Positions 7,946 to 17,168 of a stretch of DNA of 64,000 nt are shown here, piece by piece (positions within the stretch are counted from its first letter, which is position 1; the number at the start of each line of letters is the position of its first letter). The translations under genes were made by a program, and so were the position numbers. The notes under the pieces are model-generated. The model was given only the letters and a program-made list of their open reading frames with translations. It was not told the DNA's origin and searched no databases. The stretch lies in the NCBI GenBank assembly GCA_028715605.1, contig JAQURM010000004.1:124001-188000 (forward strand). The letters run 5' to 3'. The DNA is from Desulfovibrionales bacterium (GTDB lineage Bacteria; Desulfobacterota; QYQD01).

Positions 7946-7967
7946 GCTATTATTGGGGCATTTTTTC

Positions 7968-7996
7968 TTGACAAATTAAAGCCCTGGCCATATAGT
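7968..7996 (+). promoter_or_regulatory. Sigma-70 promoter of the dcw operon
   Basis: TTGACA (7968-7973), a 17-base spacer, then TATAGT (7991-7996), nearly consensus. It lies 62 bases before the mraZ start and directly after the end repeats of the Mu-like element. The last two bases of the -10 box begin the first MraZ-type decamer, so MraZ binding would block RNA polymerase. Confidence 0.8.
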
Positions 7997-8034
7997 GGCG
8001 AAAAGGGGAGTAAAGTGGATTAAAGTGGGGCAAA
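7995..8034 (+). promoter_or_regulatory. MraZ operator: four 10-bp repeats
   Basis: Four consecutive decamers: GTGGCGAAAA, GGGGAGTAAA, GTGGATTAAA, GTGGGGCAAA. Exact 10-base periodicity with a GTGG start matches the known mode of MraZ, a ring-shaped AbrB-fold repressor that binds tandem TGG-type boxes one helical turn apart in the mraZ promoter. The repeats overlap the -10 box, which predicts autorepression of the whole dcw cluster. Confidence 0.8.
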
Positions 8035-8058
8035 ATCTATTTCGGAGGCAGAAATAGG

Positions 8059-8499
8059 GTGTTTCGTGGCAGGTCAACACATACCCTGGATAGTAAGGGC
8101 CGCTTAATTATCCCGGCGCGGTTTCGCGAGGTTCTCAGGGCCGGGTACGATGACCGCCTTATTATAACCAATCTCCACCGTTGCTTAGTAGCCTACCCTT
8201 TTGAAGAGTGGCGGCTGATTGAGAATAAAACGGCTTCTCTATCTGCCATAGATGAGAATGTCAAGGCCTTTTTAAGGTTGTTTATCTCCGGCGCTGTGGA
8301 ATGTCCGCTGGACCGGCAGGGGAGGGTCCTCATTCCTCCCAGCCTTCGTGAATATGCAGACCTGAATAAAGAGATTGTATTAGCCGGGATGCTTAAAAAC
8401 TTTGAGATATGGGATAAGGCCCTATGGGATGAGGAGATCAGTAAATCCCGGGAGAATTATCCGCAACTGAGTGCAACATTAGCCCAGATTGGGATTTAA
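8059..8499 (+). CDS. mraZ: Transcriptional regulator MraZ
   Basis: 146 residues, the usual length. Two SpoVT/AbrB-type swapped-hairpin domains are visible: the first has the family opening FRGRSTHTLDSKGRLIIPARFRE (split here by me at GR), the second has CPLDRQGRVLIPPSLREYA. MraZ represses the division and cell-wall cluster that it heads. The start is GTG 8059, set by GGAGG at 8044-8048. The four operator decamers just upstream support autoregulation. It overlaps rsmH. Confidence 0.95.
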   Translation: MFRGRSTHTLDSKGRLIIPARFREVLRAGYDDRLIITNLHRCLVAYPFEEWRLIENKTASLSAIDENVKAFLRLFISGAVECPLDRQGRVLIPPSLREYADLNKEIVLAGMLKNFEIWDKALWDEEISKSRENYPQLSATLAQIGI

Positions 8500-9433
8500 T
8501 TTTGACCCTGGAAAACCCGTGACCGGATGGCATGTACCCGTTATGCGTGAGGAAGTCCTTCATCATCTGGACTGTCATCCTGGCGGCATATATGTGGATG
8601 GAACCGTAGGCATGGGAGGTCACTCCGCGGCTATATTGGAAAGAATCAAACCTGATGGGATCCTGGTCGGTATTGACTGGGATGAGGACTCTCTGCATAT
8701 AGCGCGTGAGCATTTAACCCCCTTCGGCAACCGTGTTATCCTGGTAAAAGGGAATTTTGCCGACTTGCCGCTTATAGCGCAAGAGCTGAAGATTGAAAAG
8801 GTTGACGGGGTATTGCTGGATCTGGGCATTTCTTCTTATCATCTGGAGCAGAGCGGCCGTGGGTTCAGCTTTAAACAGGATGAAATACTTGATATGCGCA
8901 TAGACAAACAAAATCCATTGACCGCCCGGCATATTGTCAACCGTTTCCCTGAGAGAGAACTGGAGAAGATTATAAAGGAATTCGGAGAAGAAAGGTGGGC
9001 GCGGAGGATTGCCAAGGTAATCGGCCGACAGCGGGAAAGAGAGCCGCTTAACACCGCCGTACAACTGGCTTCGCTGGTTGCTTCGGCCATACCGCGCAAG
9101 TTCCATCCTGTCAATATTCATCCGGCCACACGTACGTTTCAGGCCTTGCGGATCGCGGTCAACCGGGAATTAGAGAATCTGGCCCGTGCGATACAGGGTG
9201 TTGTCAGTCTCCTCAAGCCGGGGGGGCGGGTCTGCATTATTTCCTTTCACTCCCTCGAAGATAGAATTGTCAAAAGAAAATTCCAGGAGATGGAACAGAC
9301 CGGACTCATGGGTGAACGGCCTGTGTTGCGTCGGATTACACGTAAACCCATTATTCCGTCACCTGAGGAATGTGCCGCTAACCCGCGGGCCCGCAGCGCT
9401 AAGTTAAGGGTGGCGGAGCGACTCGCGGCTTAA
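8489..9433 (+). CDS. rsmH: 16S rRNA (cytosine1402-N4)-methyltransferase
   Basis: SAM-dependent methyltransferase that modifies C1402 in the ribosomal P site. HVPVMREEVL opens the conserved domain, VDGTVGMGGHS is the SAM-binding motif, VDGVLLDLGISSYHL carries the DLG motif, and ISFHSLEDRIVK near the C-terminus is family-specific. About 310 residues is normal. The frame opens with TTG 8489 overlapping mraZ, but GTG 8519, just before HVPVM, is an equally likely start; neither has a strong ribosome site. Confidence 0.95.
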   Translation: MGFNFDPGKPVTGWHVPVMREEVLHHLDCHPGGIYVDGTVGMGGHSAAILERIKPDGILVGIDWDEDSLHIAREHLTPFGNRVILVKGNFADLPLIAQELKIEKVDGVLLDLGISSYHLEQSGRGFSFKQDEILDMRIDKQNPLTARHIVNRFPERELEKIIKEFGEERWARRIAKVIGRQREREPLNTAVQLASLVASAIPRKFHPVNIHPATRTFQALRIAVNRELENLARAIQGVVSLLKPGGRVCIISFHSLEDRIVKRKFQEMEQTGLMGERPVLRRITRKPIIPSPEECAANPRARSAKLRVAERLAA

Positions 9434-9446
9434 AGGAGGAGTAAGC

Positions 9447-9800
9447 ATGTCTAATGTTTCCACCATTCGCCTGCCCAAAAGGGCATTTATCGGAAACCTG
9501 ACCGTCGGAAAGAAGGCTAAACACAAGACCGCCAGGTTATCCTTGCCCGGCGGGAAAATTGCCCTGGCGTGCAGCCTGGCGATATGTCTCCTGTCACTTG
9601 TGGCATTAGGAAGCACGATTACAGAAAGCGAGTCACAGGGAATCGTTGCCGAGAGACAAAATAAGAAACTTCTAAGCGAAAATCACAGATTACAGCAGGA
9701 ATGGAAATATCTAAAATCTCCGGCACGGATAGAACAATCGGCAAAATGTGAACTGGGATTGCAACGTCCATCCAAAGAACAACTTGTGATTATTAGATGA
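9447..9800 (+). CDS. ftsL: Cell division protein FtsL-like
   Basis: 117 residues: a basic cytoplasmic N-terminus (1-35), one membrane segment (about 36-57, ALACSLAICLLSLVALGS), then a periplasmic coiled coil (ESQGIVAERQNKKLLSENHR). This is the FtsL/FtsB-type bitopic layout, and the place between rsmH and ftsI is the ftsL position. FtsL normally activates the FtsW-FtsI synthase with FtsB and FtsQ. AAAGGAGGA precedes the ATG. The gene overlaps ftsI by four bases (ATGA). Confidence 0.85.
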   Translation: MSNVSTIRLPKRAFIGNLTVGKKAKHKTARLSLPGGKIALACSLAICLLSLVALGSTITESESQGIVAERQNKKLLSENHRLQQEWKYLKSPARIEQSAKCELGLQRPSKEQLVIIR

Positions 9801-11728
9801 AAAGGGAAACCGGTAAGCGTAAGAATTATGTCCCCTATATTATTATTCTGGCGATCCTTATATCAGGGTCGGGCATTCTATTAGCCCGTGCCTTTCATGC
9901 AGGCGAACAGGATAAGAAAATTCCGGGGCATGGCCACACCCCGGAACCTGCCGTATCCCTTGCTCCTTATCGAGGCGGCATTTTCGACCGGAGCTACAGA
10001 GAGCTGGCTGTAACCGCTAGCGCCTACTCCGTTTATGCCTATCCTCTGGATGTTGACGATCCGGCCCAGACGGCGGCCGCCCTTTCCAACACACTCAGAA
10101 TCAATGAAGAAGATCTACTTAAGATGCTCGAGTGTGAGAAGGCCTTTGTATGGATAGCCCGTCGTGTGGCCTCCCATCAGGCAGAGATGATAAAGAATCT
10201 CAAGCTCAAGGGTATCCATTTTATTAATGAAAACTGCCGCCTTTATCCCCGGAACAGCCTGGCCGCTCAGATTATAGGCTTTGCCGATACGGATGGTCAC
10301 GGCATAGAGGGATTAGAGTCAGCCTATGATGATCTCCTGTGCAGCACCCCTTTGTCGCTTCAGAAGAAGTGCGACGAGTCAACCCGCTTGACATTCAATG
10401 GCGGGGTAACAGAGGTTAATGCCGGCAAGGGCAATAATATTATTCTGACTGTGGATAGCAACATTCAGGCCATGGCGGAGAGGGGGTTTTGTCCGGTTCC
10501 GGCCAAAGATAATATAGTTAAAGCAGGGGCCATTATTGTCATGGATATTAAGAGCGGGGCCGTATTGGCTATGGCCAATTATCCATCTTACAATCTTAAC
10601 ACCTTCTGGGAGGCTGATGCCTCGCTGCGCAGGAATCGGGCCGTCACTGATATATATGAGCTGGGTGAACTGGCCGGTTTTTTTGGAACGGCGGCGGCAA
10701 TTGAAGAGCAGACTTTAAGAGAAAAATCCGGTGTTCCGGCCATACAGGGGCTTGATAATGCAACACACGTGTCGCATGGCGATACAAAGGACAATGAAAA
10801 AGATCTCTCTGAATCCCCCCACACCCCTTCGCCGGAGTTTCTATATAATTTTCTTCTCAAGCTCGGATTCGGCAATAAGACGGGTATCTGTCTGCCTGCC
10901 GAAAATAGCGGCACTTTGCCGCCTTATAGCCAATATCAGGGCGATATATCCGCATTTTACCGGGGTGAAGGGATTACGGCAACTCCCCTTCAGCTCATTA
11001 CTGCCTTCGGGGCTATCTTAAACCGCGGCGTGTTTATGCCGCCTCACGTGGTCTCAAAGGTAACCGACAGCGAAGGTAAGTTAATAAAAGAATATCAGTG
11101 CGCTCCGGTAAGGCAGGCATGCACGCCGGAGACATCTGAAAAAATAAGCGCCATCCTTAGAACTCAGCAAGGCAAAGAGGATAAAAACTTTATCTTGCTT
11201 ACAGCTTGCAATTATGTCCGGCCCCCCGCCGGTATTTCATCCCCGGACGATCCCTCTCTCGACAATTCGTCCCGGGTTGATTATATTAAATACTTATTGG
11301 GGGGCGTGCCGGCTCATAATCCTAAGGTAGCTATACTGATGATAATCGAAGGAGCCCCTGGGGAAGAGGAAGTAAGGACAAAAATAGAACACCGGATAAA
11401 AGATATAGCCTATGCCTCTCTTAGAGTATTAAGCCGTCCCCGGGCAAAAGCGCCTGGTTCATATAGAGAAAAAAGAGACCGGAGGTACGCCGGAAGAGAG
11501 AATAAGGCTCAGAATAGCTGCAGGCAGGCCGCGGCCCCGGCTGCAAAGGCCATGGTTATGCCGAACGTACGGGGCAAATCCATGCGGGAAGCCCTGTATA
11601 TGCTTCAGGGATATGACGTCTCTCTGGTAGTCACCGGTTCCGGAGTTGCGGTTTGTCAATCACCGGCGCCGGGAACAAAGCTAAGAAAGAATTCTCGTTG
11701 TGTAATAGAATTCAAGCCGTCTTCATAG
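9797..11728 (+). CDS. ftsI: FtsI/PBP3-like protein without catalytic motifs
   Basis: By position and architecture this is the division transpeptidase: membrane anchor (about 13-31), PBP dimerisation domain (RGGIFDRSYRELAVTASAY), transpeptidase-like domain from about residue 215, and a C-terminal PASTA domain (about 585-643, MPNVRGKSMREALYMLQGY). But the active site is gone. Where FtsI proteins have EPGSTFK, this one has ELGELAG (288-294), so the nucleophilic serine and the lysine are Glu and Gly. The SxN loop is replaced by a polar, proline-containing stretch (LSESPHTPSPEF), and no KTG triad exists before the last strands. The frame is intact over 643 codons and flanking conserved blocks persist, so this looks like a structural pseudoenzyme, not a decaying gene. 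Confidence 0.9.
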   Translation: MKRETGKRKNYVPYIIILAILISGSGILLARAFHAGEQDKKIPGHGHTPEPAVSLAPYRGGIFDRSYRELAVTASAYSVYAYPLDVDDPAQTAAALSNTLRINEEDLLKMLECEKAFVWIARRVASHQAEMIKNLKLKGIHFINENCRLYPRNSLAAQIIGFADTDGHGIEGLESAYDDLLCSTPLSLQKKCDESTRLTFNGGVTEVNAGKGNNIILTVDSNIQAMAERGFCPVPAKDNIVKAGAIIVMDIKSGAVLAMANYPSYNLNTFWEADASLRRNRAVTDIYELGELAGFFGTAAAIEEQTLREKSGVPAIQGLDNATHVSHGDTKDNEKDLSESPHTPSPEFLYNFLLKLGFGNKTGICLPAENSGTLPPYSQYQGDISAFYRGEGITATPLQLITAFGAILNRGVFMPPHVVSKVTDSEGKLIKEYQCAPVRQACTPETSEKISAILRTQQGKEDKNFILLTACNYVRPPAGISSPDDPSLDNSSRVDYIKYLLGGVPAHNPKVAILMIIEGAPGEEEVRTKIEHRIKDIAYASLRVLSRPRAKAPGSYREKRDRRYAGRENKAQNSCRQAAAPAAKAMVMPNVRGKSMREALYMLQGYDVSLVVTGSGVAVCQSPAPGTKLRKNSRCVIEFKPSS

Positions 11729-11740
11729 AAGACAGGATTT

Positions 11741-13279
11741 TTGGATATGCTACTGACCCAATTAATAGGATCGATCGACAAAAAGCTCACGGAAGGCCTG
11801 CCGGATATTGAGATTGCCGATGTCGCCTATGACTCCCGGAAGGTAAGCCAGGGGAGCCTTTTTGTGGCTATTTCCGGGGCAAAGACCGATGGGCACGCCT
11901 ATATCCATGACGCTATCAGTCGCGGGGCTAAGGCCGTGGTAGTGCAAAACGGTTTTAAACTGAATTCCACTCCTGCCGGCTTAAGCATAATCAGGGTTCC
12001 CAATACCCGCCAGGCCCTGGCCTGCATCGCCGGCGCCTACTATGGAGACATAACAAAGAGATTGTGCCTTGTGGGTATTACCGGCACTAATGGAAAGACG
12101 ACCACATCTTACCTGGTAGAATCTGTTTTAAGAGCCGCTGGTTTTTCTACCGGGGTTATCGGAACGGTCAATTATCGCTTTGGATGTGAGGTGCTGAAGG
12201 CGCCTTTTACCACACCTGAGTCCCTGGAGTTGCAAAAGCTCCTCCGCCGGATGGCTGATCAGAAGATAACGCACGTGGTTATGGAGGTGTCATCTCACGC
12301 CCTGGATCAGGAGAGGGTTACGTCCTGCCGGTTTGATGTGGCGGTCTATACCAATTTATCGCGGGATCACCTGGATTATCATCACGACCTGGAAGATTAT
12401 TTCCACTGTAAGGAAAGGCTTTTTACCACAGTTTTGGAGGAGAGCAGAGGGGCGAAGCGACCTTGCTCAGTTATCAATATCGACGATCCCTGGGGCAGGG
12501 AGTTGCTCAAGACCCAGCGGGACCTTCTTTTGACCTATGGATTAAGAGAGCATGGGTCAGATATAACGGCACGGAACATGTCTTTTACCCTGGATGGGAT
12601 CGAGGCCGAGATAATTACCCCCAAGGGGACCTTCAACCTGCATTCAAAACTCCTGGGTGAGTACAACCTTTACAATATGCTGGCGGCCACAGGGGTAGGG
12701 TTGGCCCTGGGCCTTTCACGCGGAGTTATAAAAAAAGGGATAGAGGCATTGAGCGCTGTGCCGGGGCGTATGGATCGCATTGATAATGACTGTAAGGCCA
12801 CGGTCCTGGTAGACTATGCCCATACCCCGGATGCCCTGGAAAAGGTCTTAAGCGCCGTACAGGCCCTTAATCCTAAAAGGCTTATCAGTGTATTTGGTTG
12901 CGGCGGCAATCGCGACCAGGGCAAAAGGCCCATTATGGGGCGGATAGCCGCCCAATTCAGCCGGATAGTAATAATAACTTCAGACAACCCCCGGGATGAA
13001 GATCCTCTGGAGATTATCAGGCATATTGAAGAAGGGATAAAGGGATCTCCTTTGCGGCGGGTTGAGCCGGATAGCATCCTGGCCGGCCCGCTTGAGACGG
13101 GCTATGTCATTATGCCTGAACGACGTGAGGCTATCAGACTGGCCTCGCGCCTGGCCCGGCCGGGAGATGCCATCGTCATTGCCGGCAAAGGCCATGAAGA
13201 CTATCAGATCGTAAGGGGGAATATTTTATCCTTTGACGATCGGACGGAGGTGAGGCATGCCTTTGGCAGTCTGTCTTGA
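11741..13279 (+). CDS. murE: UDP-MurNAc-tripeptide ligase (meso-DAP adding)
   Basis: Adds the third amino acid to UDP-MurNAc-L-Ala-D-Glu in the cytoplasm. The ATP-binding loop is GITGTNGKTTTS, followed by the Mur ligase centre and a C-terminal domain with SDNPRDEDP. The DNPR signature marks meso-diaminopimelate specificity, as in Gram-negative bacteria. 512 residues is normal. TTG 11741 and ATG 11747 are both possible starts; no strong ribosome site separates them. It overlaps murF by 23 bases. Confidence 0.95.
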   Translation: MDMLLTQLIGSIDKKLTEGLPDIEIADVAYDSRKVSQGSLFVAISGAKTDGHAYIHDAISRGAKAVVVQNGFKLNSTPAGLSIIRVPNTRQALACIAGAYYGDITKRLCLVGITGTNGKTTTSYLVESVLRAAGFSTGVIGTVNYRFGCEVLKAPFTTPESLELQKLLRRMADQKITHVVMEVSSHALDQERVTSCRFDVAVYTNLSRDHLDYHHDLEDYFHCKERLFTTVLEESRGAKRPCSVINIDDPWGRELLKTQRDLLLTYGLREHGSDITARNMSFTLDGIEAEIITPKGTFNLHSKLLGEYNLYNMLAATGVGLALGLSRGVIKKGIEALSAVPGRMDRIDNDCKATVLVDYAHTPDALEKVLSAVQALNPKRLISVFGCGGNRDQGKRPIMGRIAAQFSRIVIITSDNPRDEDPLEIIRHIEEGIKGSPLRRVEPDSILAGPLETGYVIMPERREAIRLASRLARPGDAIVIAGKGHEDYQIVRGNILSFDDRTEVRHAFGSLS

Positions 13280-14699
13280 TACCGGGCGGGATATGAGAAG
13301 GCTGACGGCCTTAGATGTATTGTATGCTACAAAAGGGATGCTGCTCCAGGGTGGCACGGCCGTTTCTTTTAACCGTACGGCCATAGATTCCCGCACGGCA
13401 AAAGAAGGAGATCTTTTTCTGTGCCTGAAGGGGGAACGTTTTGACGGCCATGACTTTGTGCCGGAAGCGTTAGCTAAAGGGGTAAGCGGTATTTTAGTCC
13501 GTAAAGGCTGGTGGTCTGAGCAGGCCGGCCGGAACCTTTTTACTCCGGCCGTGGTCATTGAGGCGGATGATACCTTAACCGCCTTAGGCGACATCGCCTC
13601 TTTCTGGCGCCGCGCCAATCCTGTGCAGGTGGTAGCCATTACCGGATCCAGCGGCAAGACCACCACCAAGGAGATGACCGCCGGTATCCTGGCTAAATGC
13701 CTTAATGTGGCCAAGACCATGGGTAACTTTAACAACCTTGTCGGATTGCCTCTGTCACTCCTGGCGGTCAAGCCCACGGATAAAGTAGCCGTCCTGGAGA
13801 TGGGCATGAACAGACTCGGGGAAATAGAACGGCTGGCTCAGATTGCGAGGCCGGATATAGGGGTAATTACCAATGTGCAGATGGCTCACCTGGAGGGTCT
13901 TAAAACTATAGAAGGGGTAGCCAGGGCCAAAGGCGAACTTTATGCCGCTCTGGATGAGGAGGATATGGCCGTATTTAATGTGGATGACCCCCATGTTTTG
14001 AATCTGGCTCAAAAATGCAGGGCGCGTAAGCTAGGTTTTGGGTTTGGTCCCGGGGCGGAGGTTACCGCCCGGGAGATTATATCCCGACCGGAAGGGACGC
14101 TAAGTTTCTCTTTGGTGTCACATGAAGGGGCTGCCCAAGTAACCCTACAGACGCCGGCGAGGCACAACATCACAAATGCACTTGCCGCAAGCGCTGTGGC
14201 ATTGGCTATGGGCGTGGATATCAAGACTATCAAAGAAGCCCTGGAAGAATTCCGTCCGGCAACGAACCGGTTAGAGCTTATCAAACTTCCCCAGGGAATG
14301 ACCGTAATAAATGACACGTATAACGCCAATCCGGGCTCTATGCGGGCCGCTCTGGAAACCCTTAAAGAGATCAAAGGGAGCAGCCCCGGAATAGCGGTTT
14401 TGGGGGACATGCTGGAATTGGGTGAGCAGACGGCAGAGGCCCATCGCTCCATTGGAAGATATATTGCCGGGCTGGGGATAGAATATCTTATCGTTATGGG
14501 CGAGTTTGCTCCGGCGTTTATTGCAGAAGGGGCTGTCTCAGGCGGTATGGATAAAGGCCGCATCCTTACCGCGTCCAGCCATGAAGAAGCAGTCAGAATA
14601 ATCAGGCAAAAAACCTCCGGCCACGATTTTGTGCTGGTCAAAGGATCGCGTCGCATGCGGATGGAAGAGATTGTAAAGGGGCTCCGGGGAGAGGCATAA
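13257..14699 (+). CDS. murF: UDP-MurNAc-tripeptide--D-Ala-D-Ala ligase
   Basis: Adds D-Ala-D-Ala to complete the pentapeptide precursor. The P-loop is AITGSSGKTTTKEM, with MGMNRLGEIERLA and NDTYNANPGSMRAAL typical of MurF. 480 residues is normal. The ATG lies inside the end of murE, preceded by CGGAGGTGAGG, so translation is coupled. The mraY start codon follows its stop directly. Its substrate D-Ala-D-Ala requires a Ddl ligase, which is not encoded in this cluster. Confidence 0.95.
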   Translation: MPLAVCLDTGRDMRRLTALDVLYATKGMLLQGGTAVSFNRTAIDSRTAKEGDLFLCLKGERFDGHDFVPEALAKGVSGILVRKGWWSEQAGRNLFTPAVVIEADDTLTALGDIASFWRRANPVQVVAITGSSGKTTTKEMTAGILAKCLNVAKTMGNFNNLVGLPLSLLAVKPTDKVAVLEMGMNRLGEIERLAQIARPDIGVITNVQMAHLEGLKTIEGVARAKGELYAALDEEDMAVFNVDDPHVLNLAQKCRARKLGFGFGPGAEVTAREIISRPEGTLSFSLVSHEGAAQVTLQTPARHNITNALAASAVALAMGVDIKTIKEALEEFRPATNRLELIKLPQGMTVINDTYNANPGSMRAALETLKEIKGSSPGIAVLGDMLELGEQTAEAHRSIGRYIAGLGIEYLIVMGEFAPAFIAEGAVSGGMDKGRILTASSHEEAVRIIRQKTSGHDFVLVKGSRRMRMEEIVKGLRGEA

Positions 14700-15779
14700 A
14701 TGTTATATTACTTACTGTATCCCCTGCATGTATATCATACTGTTTTCAATGTCTTCCGGTATATTACCTTTCGCACTATCTACGCCACGTTGACGGCCCT
14801 TTTGTTGTCTTTCATAGTCGGGCCTTATTTGATCAGGCGGCTCAGCGAACTTCAGGTAGGGCAGTATATTCGTGAAGAAGGCCCTCAGTCCCACTTCTCG
14901 AAGCAGGGGACGCCCACTATGGGCGGCCTCATGATCATCTTTGCCGTGGCTGCGTCCACGCTCCTGTGGGCGGATTTAAGTAGTCATTATATCTGGTTGG
15001 TCTTACTGGTCACCGTCGGCTTTGGCAGCATCGGGTTTCTGGACGACTATCGCAAGGTAATCAAGAAGAACAATAAAGGCCTGGGCGGTCGTTACAAGCT
15101 GGCCGGACAATTAGCCATCACCCTGTTTATCGGTGTCTATCTCTATACGCATCATAATTTCGATACCCGCCTCAGCATCCCGTTTTTCAAGACCATCAGG
15201 CCTGATATCGGCTGGGCCTATATCCCCCTGGCCATAATAGTTATTGTTGGGGCATCCAATGCCGTCAATCTGACCGATGGGCTGGATGGGTTGGCCATCG
15301 GCCCGACCATCATCGCCGCTGCCACCTACCTCATTTTTGCTTACTTAACCGGGCATATTAAGATAGCTAATTATCTGCAGATTGCTTACGTGCCGGGCGT
15401 CGGAGAGATAGCCGTATTTTGCGGGGCATTAGTAGGCGCCGGTCTGGGGTTCTTATGGTTTAACAGCTATCCGGCTCAGGTCTTTATGGGTGATGTCGGT
15501 TCGCTGGCCTTGGGGGGAGCATTAGGGACGGTGGCCGTGATAACCAAGCACGAAATTTTGCTGGCCATTGTGGGCGGTATATTCGTGGTCGAGGCCCTGT
15601 CCGTCATCTTTCAGGTGGGATATTTTAAGGCCACCAACGGCAGACGTATTTTCCGAATGGCCCCGCTCCACCACCACTTTGAGCTTAAAGGATGGCCGGA
15701 GTCCAAGGTCATCGTGCGCTTCTGGATTATTGCTATTCTTCTGGGATTGGTAGCCATAAGCACCCTGAAGCTAAGGTAA
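14700..15779 (+). CDS. mraY: Phospho-MurNAc-pentapeptide transferase
   Basis: Integral membrane enzyme that makes lipid I on undecaprenyl phosphate. About ten membrane segments are apparent. Conserved catalytic motifs are present: [19 protein letters not shown] and [13 protein letters not shown]. 359 residues is normal. It starts directly after the murF stop. With MurG and the other Mur enzymes intact, lipid II synthesis appears complete even though the division synthase downstream of it is missing or inactive. Confidence 0.95.
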   Translation: MLYYLLYPLHVYHTVFNVFRYITFRTIYATLTALLLSFIVGPYLIRRLSELQVGQYIREEGPQSHFSKQGTPTMGGLMIIFAVAASTLLWADLSSHYIWLVLLVTVGFGSIGFLDDYRKVIKKNNKGLGGRYKLAGQLAITLFIGVYLYTHHNFDTRLSIPFFKTIRPDIGWAYIPLAIIVIVGASNAVNLTDGLDGLAIGPTIIAAATYLIFAYLTGHIKIANYLQIAYVPGVGEIAVFCGALVGAGLGFLWFNSYPAQVFMGDVGSLALGGALGTVAVITKHEILLAIVGGIFVVEALSVIFQVGYFKATNGRRIFRMAPLHHHFELKGWPESKVIVRFWIIAILLGLVAISTLKLR

Positions 15780-15797
15780 TCAGAGGATACATCGGGT

Positions 15798-17168
15798 ATG
15801 GACTTGAAATATAAAAAGGTTTTGGTAGTAGGGCTGGGTGCAAGCGGTAAGGAATCTGCCGCGTTTTTGCTGGAGCGCGGCGCTAAGGTCTCCGTATCCG
15901 AATCGGCGGCCCTTAAGGATATCCCTGCAGATAAGCTGGCCTGGATTGAAGAGAACAGGATTCCCTTGGAGGCCGGTGGACATAACATGAAGACCTTCCT
16001 TGCGGCCGGGTTGATCGTGGTCAGCCCGGGGGTGCCCCTGGAGATTGAACCCCTTCAGGCGGCAAGGCGCGCCGGTATTCCGGTCATCGGGGAGATAGAG
16101 CTGGCTGCCCGTTTCATAGATACGCCTGTCATCGCGGTAACCGGCACTAACGGCAAGAGCACGACTACGGAATTAATCGGGCACATCCTGGCGCATGCGG
16201 GCAAAAAGATATTCGTGGGCGGCAACATCGGCCGCCCCTTGATCGGCTATGCGGGGCAGAAACAGGACAGGGATTTTGTGGTGGCGGAGATAAGCAGTTT
16301 TCAGCTGGATACTACCGAATTCTTTCGACCCTGGCTGGGGCTCCTTTTGAACATAACCGAGGATCATCTGGATCGTTATCCATCTTTTAATGCCTATATC
16401 CTCTCCAAGTTCAGGATTTTTGCCAACCAGACAGCCGGTGACTTTGCCGTTATTAACGATGATGACCCTGTGGTGACGCAGTACGTAAGTAACATACCCT
16501 CCCGCATACTCACCTTCAGCCATAAGCCGCACGGCAAAGGGGCCTACACGGAGGGGAACGGGCTGACCTGCCGCCTGGATCAGGAAGCCGGGGAGACATA
16601 TTCATTGGAGAAGGTCAAACTGACGGGCGAACATAACCTGGAAAACATCATGGCCGCCGTGCTTGCGGCCCGGGTGTGCGGCTGTACGCCATCCGCCATA
16701 CAGGAGGCCTTGGAGACGTTTGAGGGTCTGCATCACCGTACGGAATTTGTCTGTGAGATTGGCGGCGTGAGCTTTTATGATGATTCCAAGGGAACCAACG
16801 TGGGTTCGGTGGTCAAGTCCCTGGCCGGGTTCAACCGGCCGGTCATACTGATTGCCGGCGGCCGGGACAAGGGCGGCAGTTATGCGGTATTGGAAGATAT
16901 GGTGCGCAATAAAGTGAAGGCGCTTATCCTTATCGGCGAGGCCGGAGAAAAGATACGTCAGACCCTGGGACATCTGACCCGGACTATGGAGGCCGGGACG
17001 CTGCCGGAGGCCGTGCGCATGGCCTATGCGGAGTCTGCGCCGGGGGATGTGGTACTCCTCTCCCCGGCCTGCGCGAGTTTTGATATGTTTCGTAGTTATG
17101 CGGAGAGGGGAGATATTTTTCAGGAAGCAGCCCGGAGCTTGCCAAAACAGCAGGCCGCCGCGATATGA
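15798..17168 (+). CDS. murD: UDP-MurNAc-L-alanine--D-glutamate ligase
   Basis: Cytoplasmic ligase adding D-glutamate. The N-terminal Rossmann region is VLVVGLGASGKESAAFL, the ATP loop is VTGTNGKSTTTEL, and the C-terminal domain has ILIAGGRDKGG. 456 residues is normal. murG begins only 30 bases after it. In related clusters ftsW occupies exactly this gap, so the short spacer here is direct evidence of its absence from the locus. Confidence 0.95.
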   Translation: MDLKYKKVLVVGLGASGKESAAFLLERGAKVSVSESAALKDIPADKLAWIEENRIPLEAGGHNMKTFLAAGLIVVSPGVPLEIEPLQAARRAGIPVIGEIELAARFIDTPVIAVTGTNGKSTTTELIGHILAHAGKKIFVGGNIGRPLIGYAGQKQDRDFVVAEISSFQLDTTEFFRPWLGLLLNITEDHLDRYPSFNAYILSKFRIFANQTAGDFAVINDDDPVVTQYVSNIPSRILTFSHKPHGKGAYTEGNGLTCRLDQEAGETYSLEKVKLTGEHNLENIMAAVLAARVCGCTPSAIQEALETFEGLHHRTEFVCEIGGVSFYDDSKGTNVGSVVKSLAGFNRPVILIAGGRDKGGSYAVLEDMVRNKVKALILIGEAGEKIRQTLGHLTRTMEAGTLPEAVRMAYAESAPGDVVLLSPACASFDMFRSYAERGDIFQEAARSLPKQQAAAI

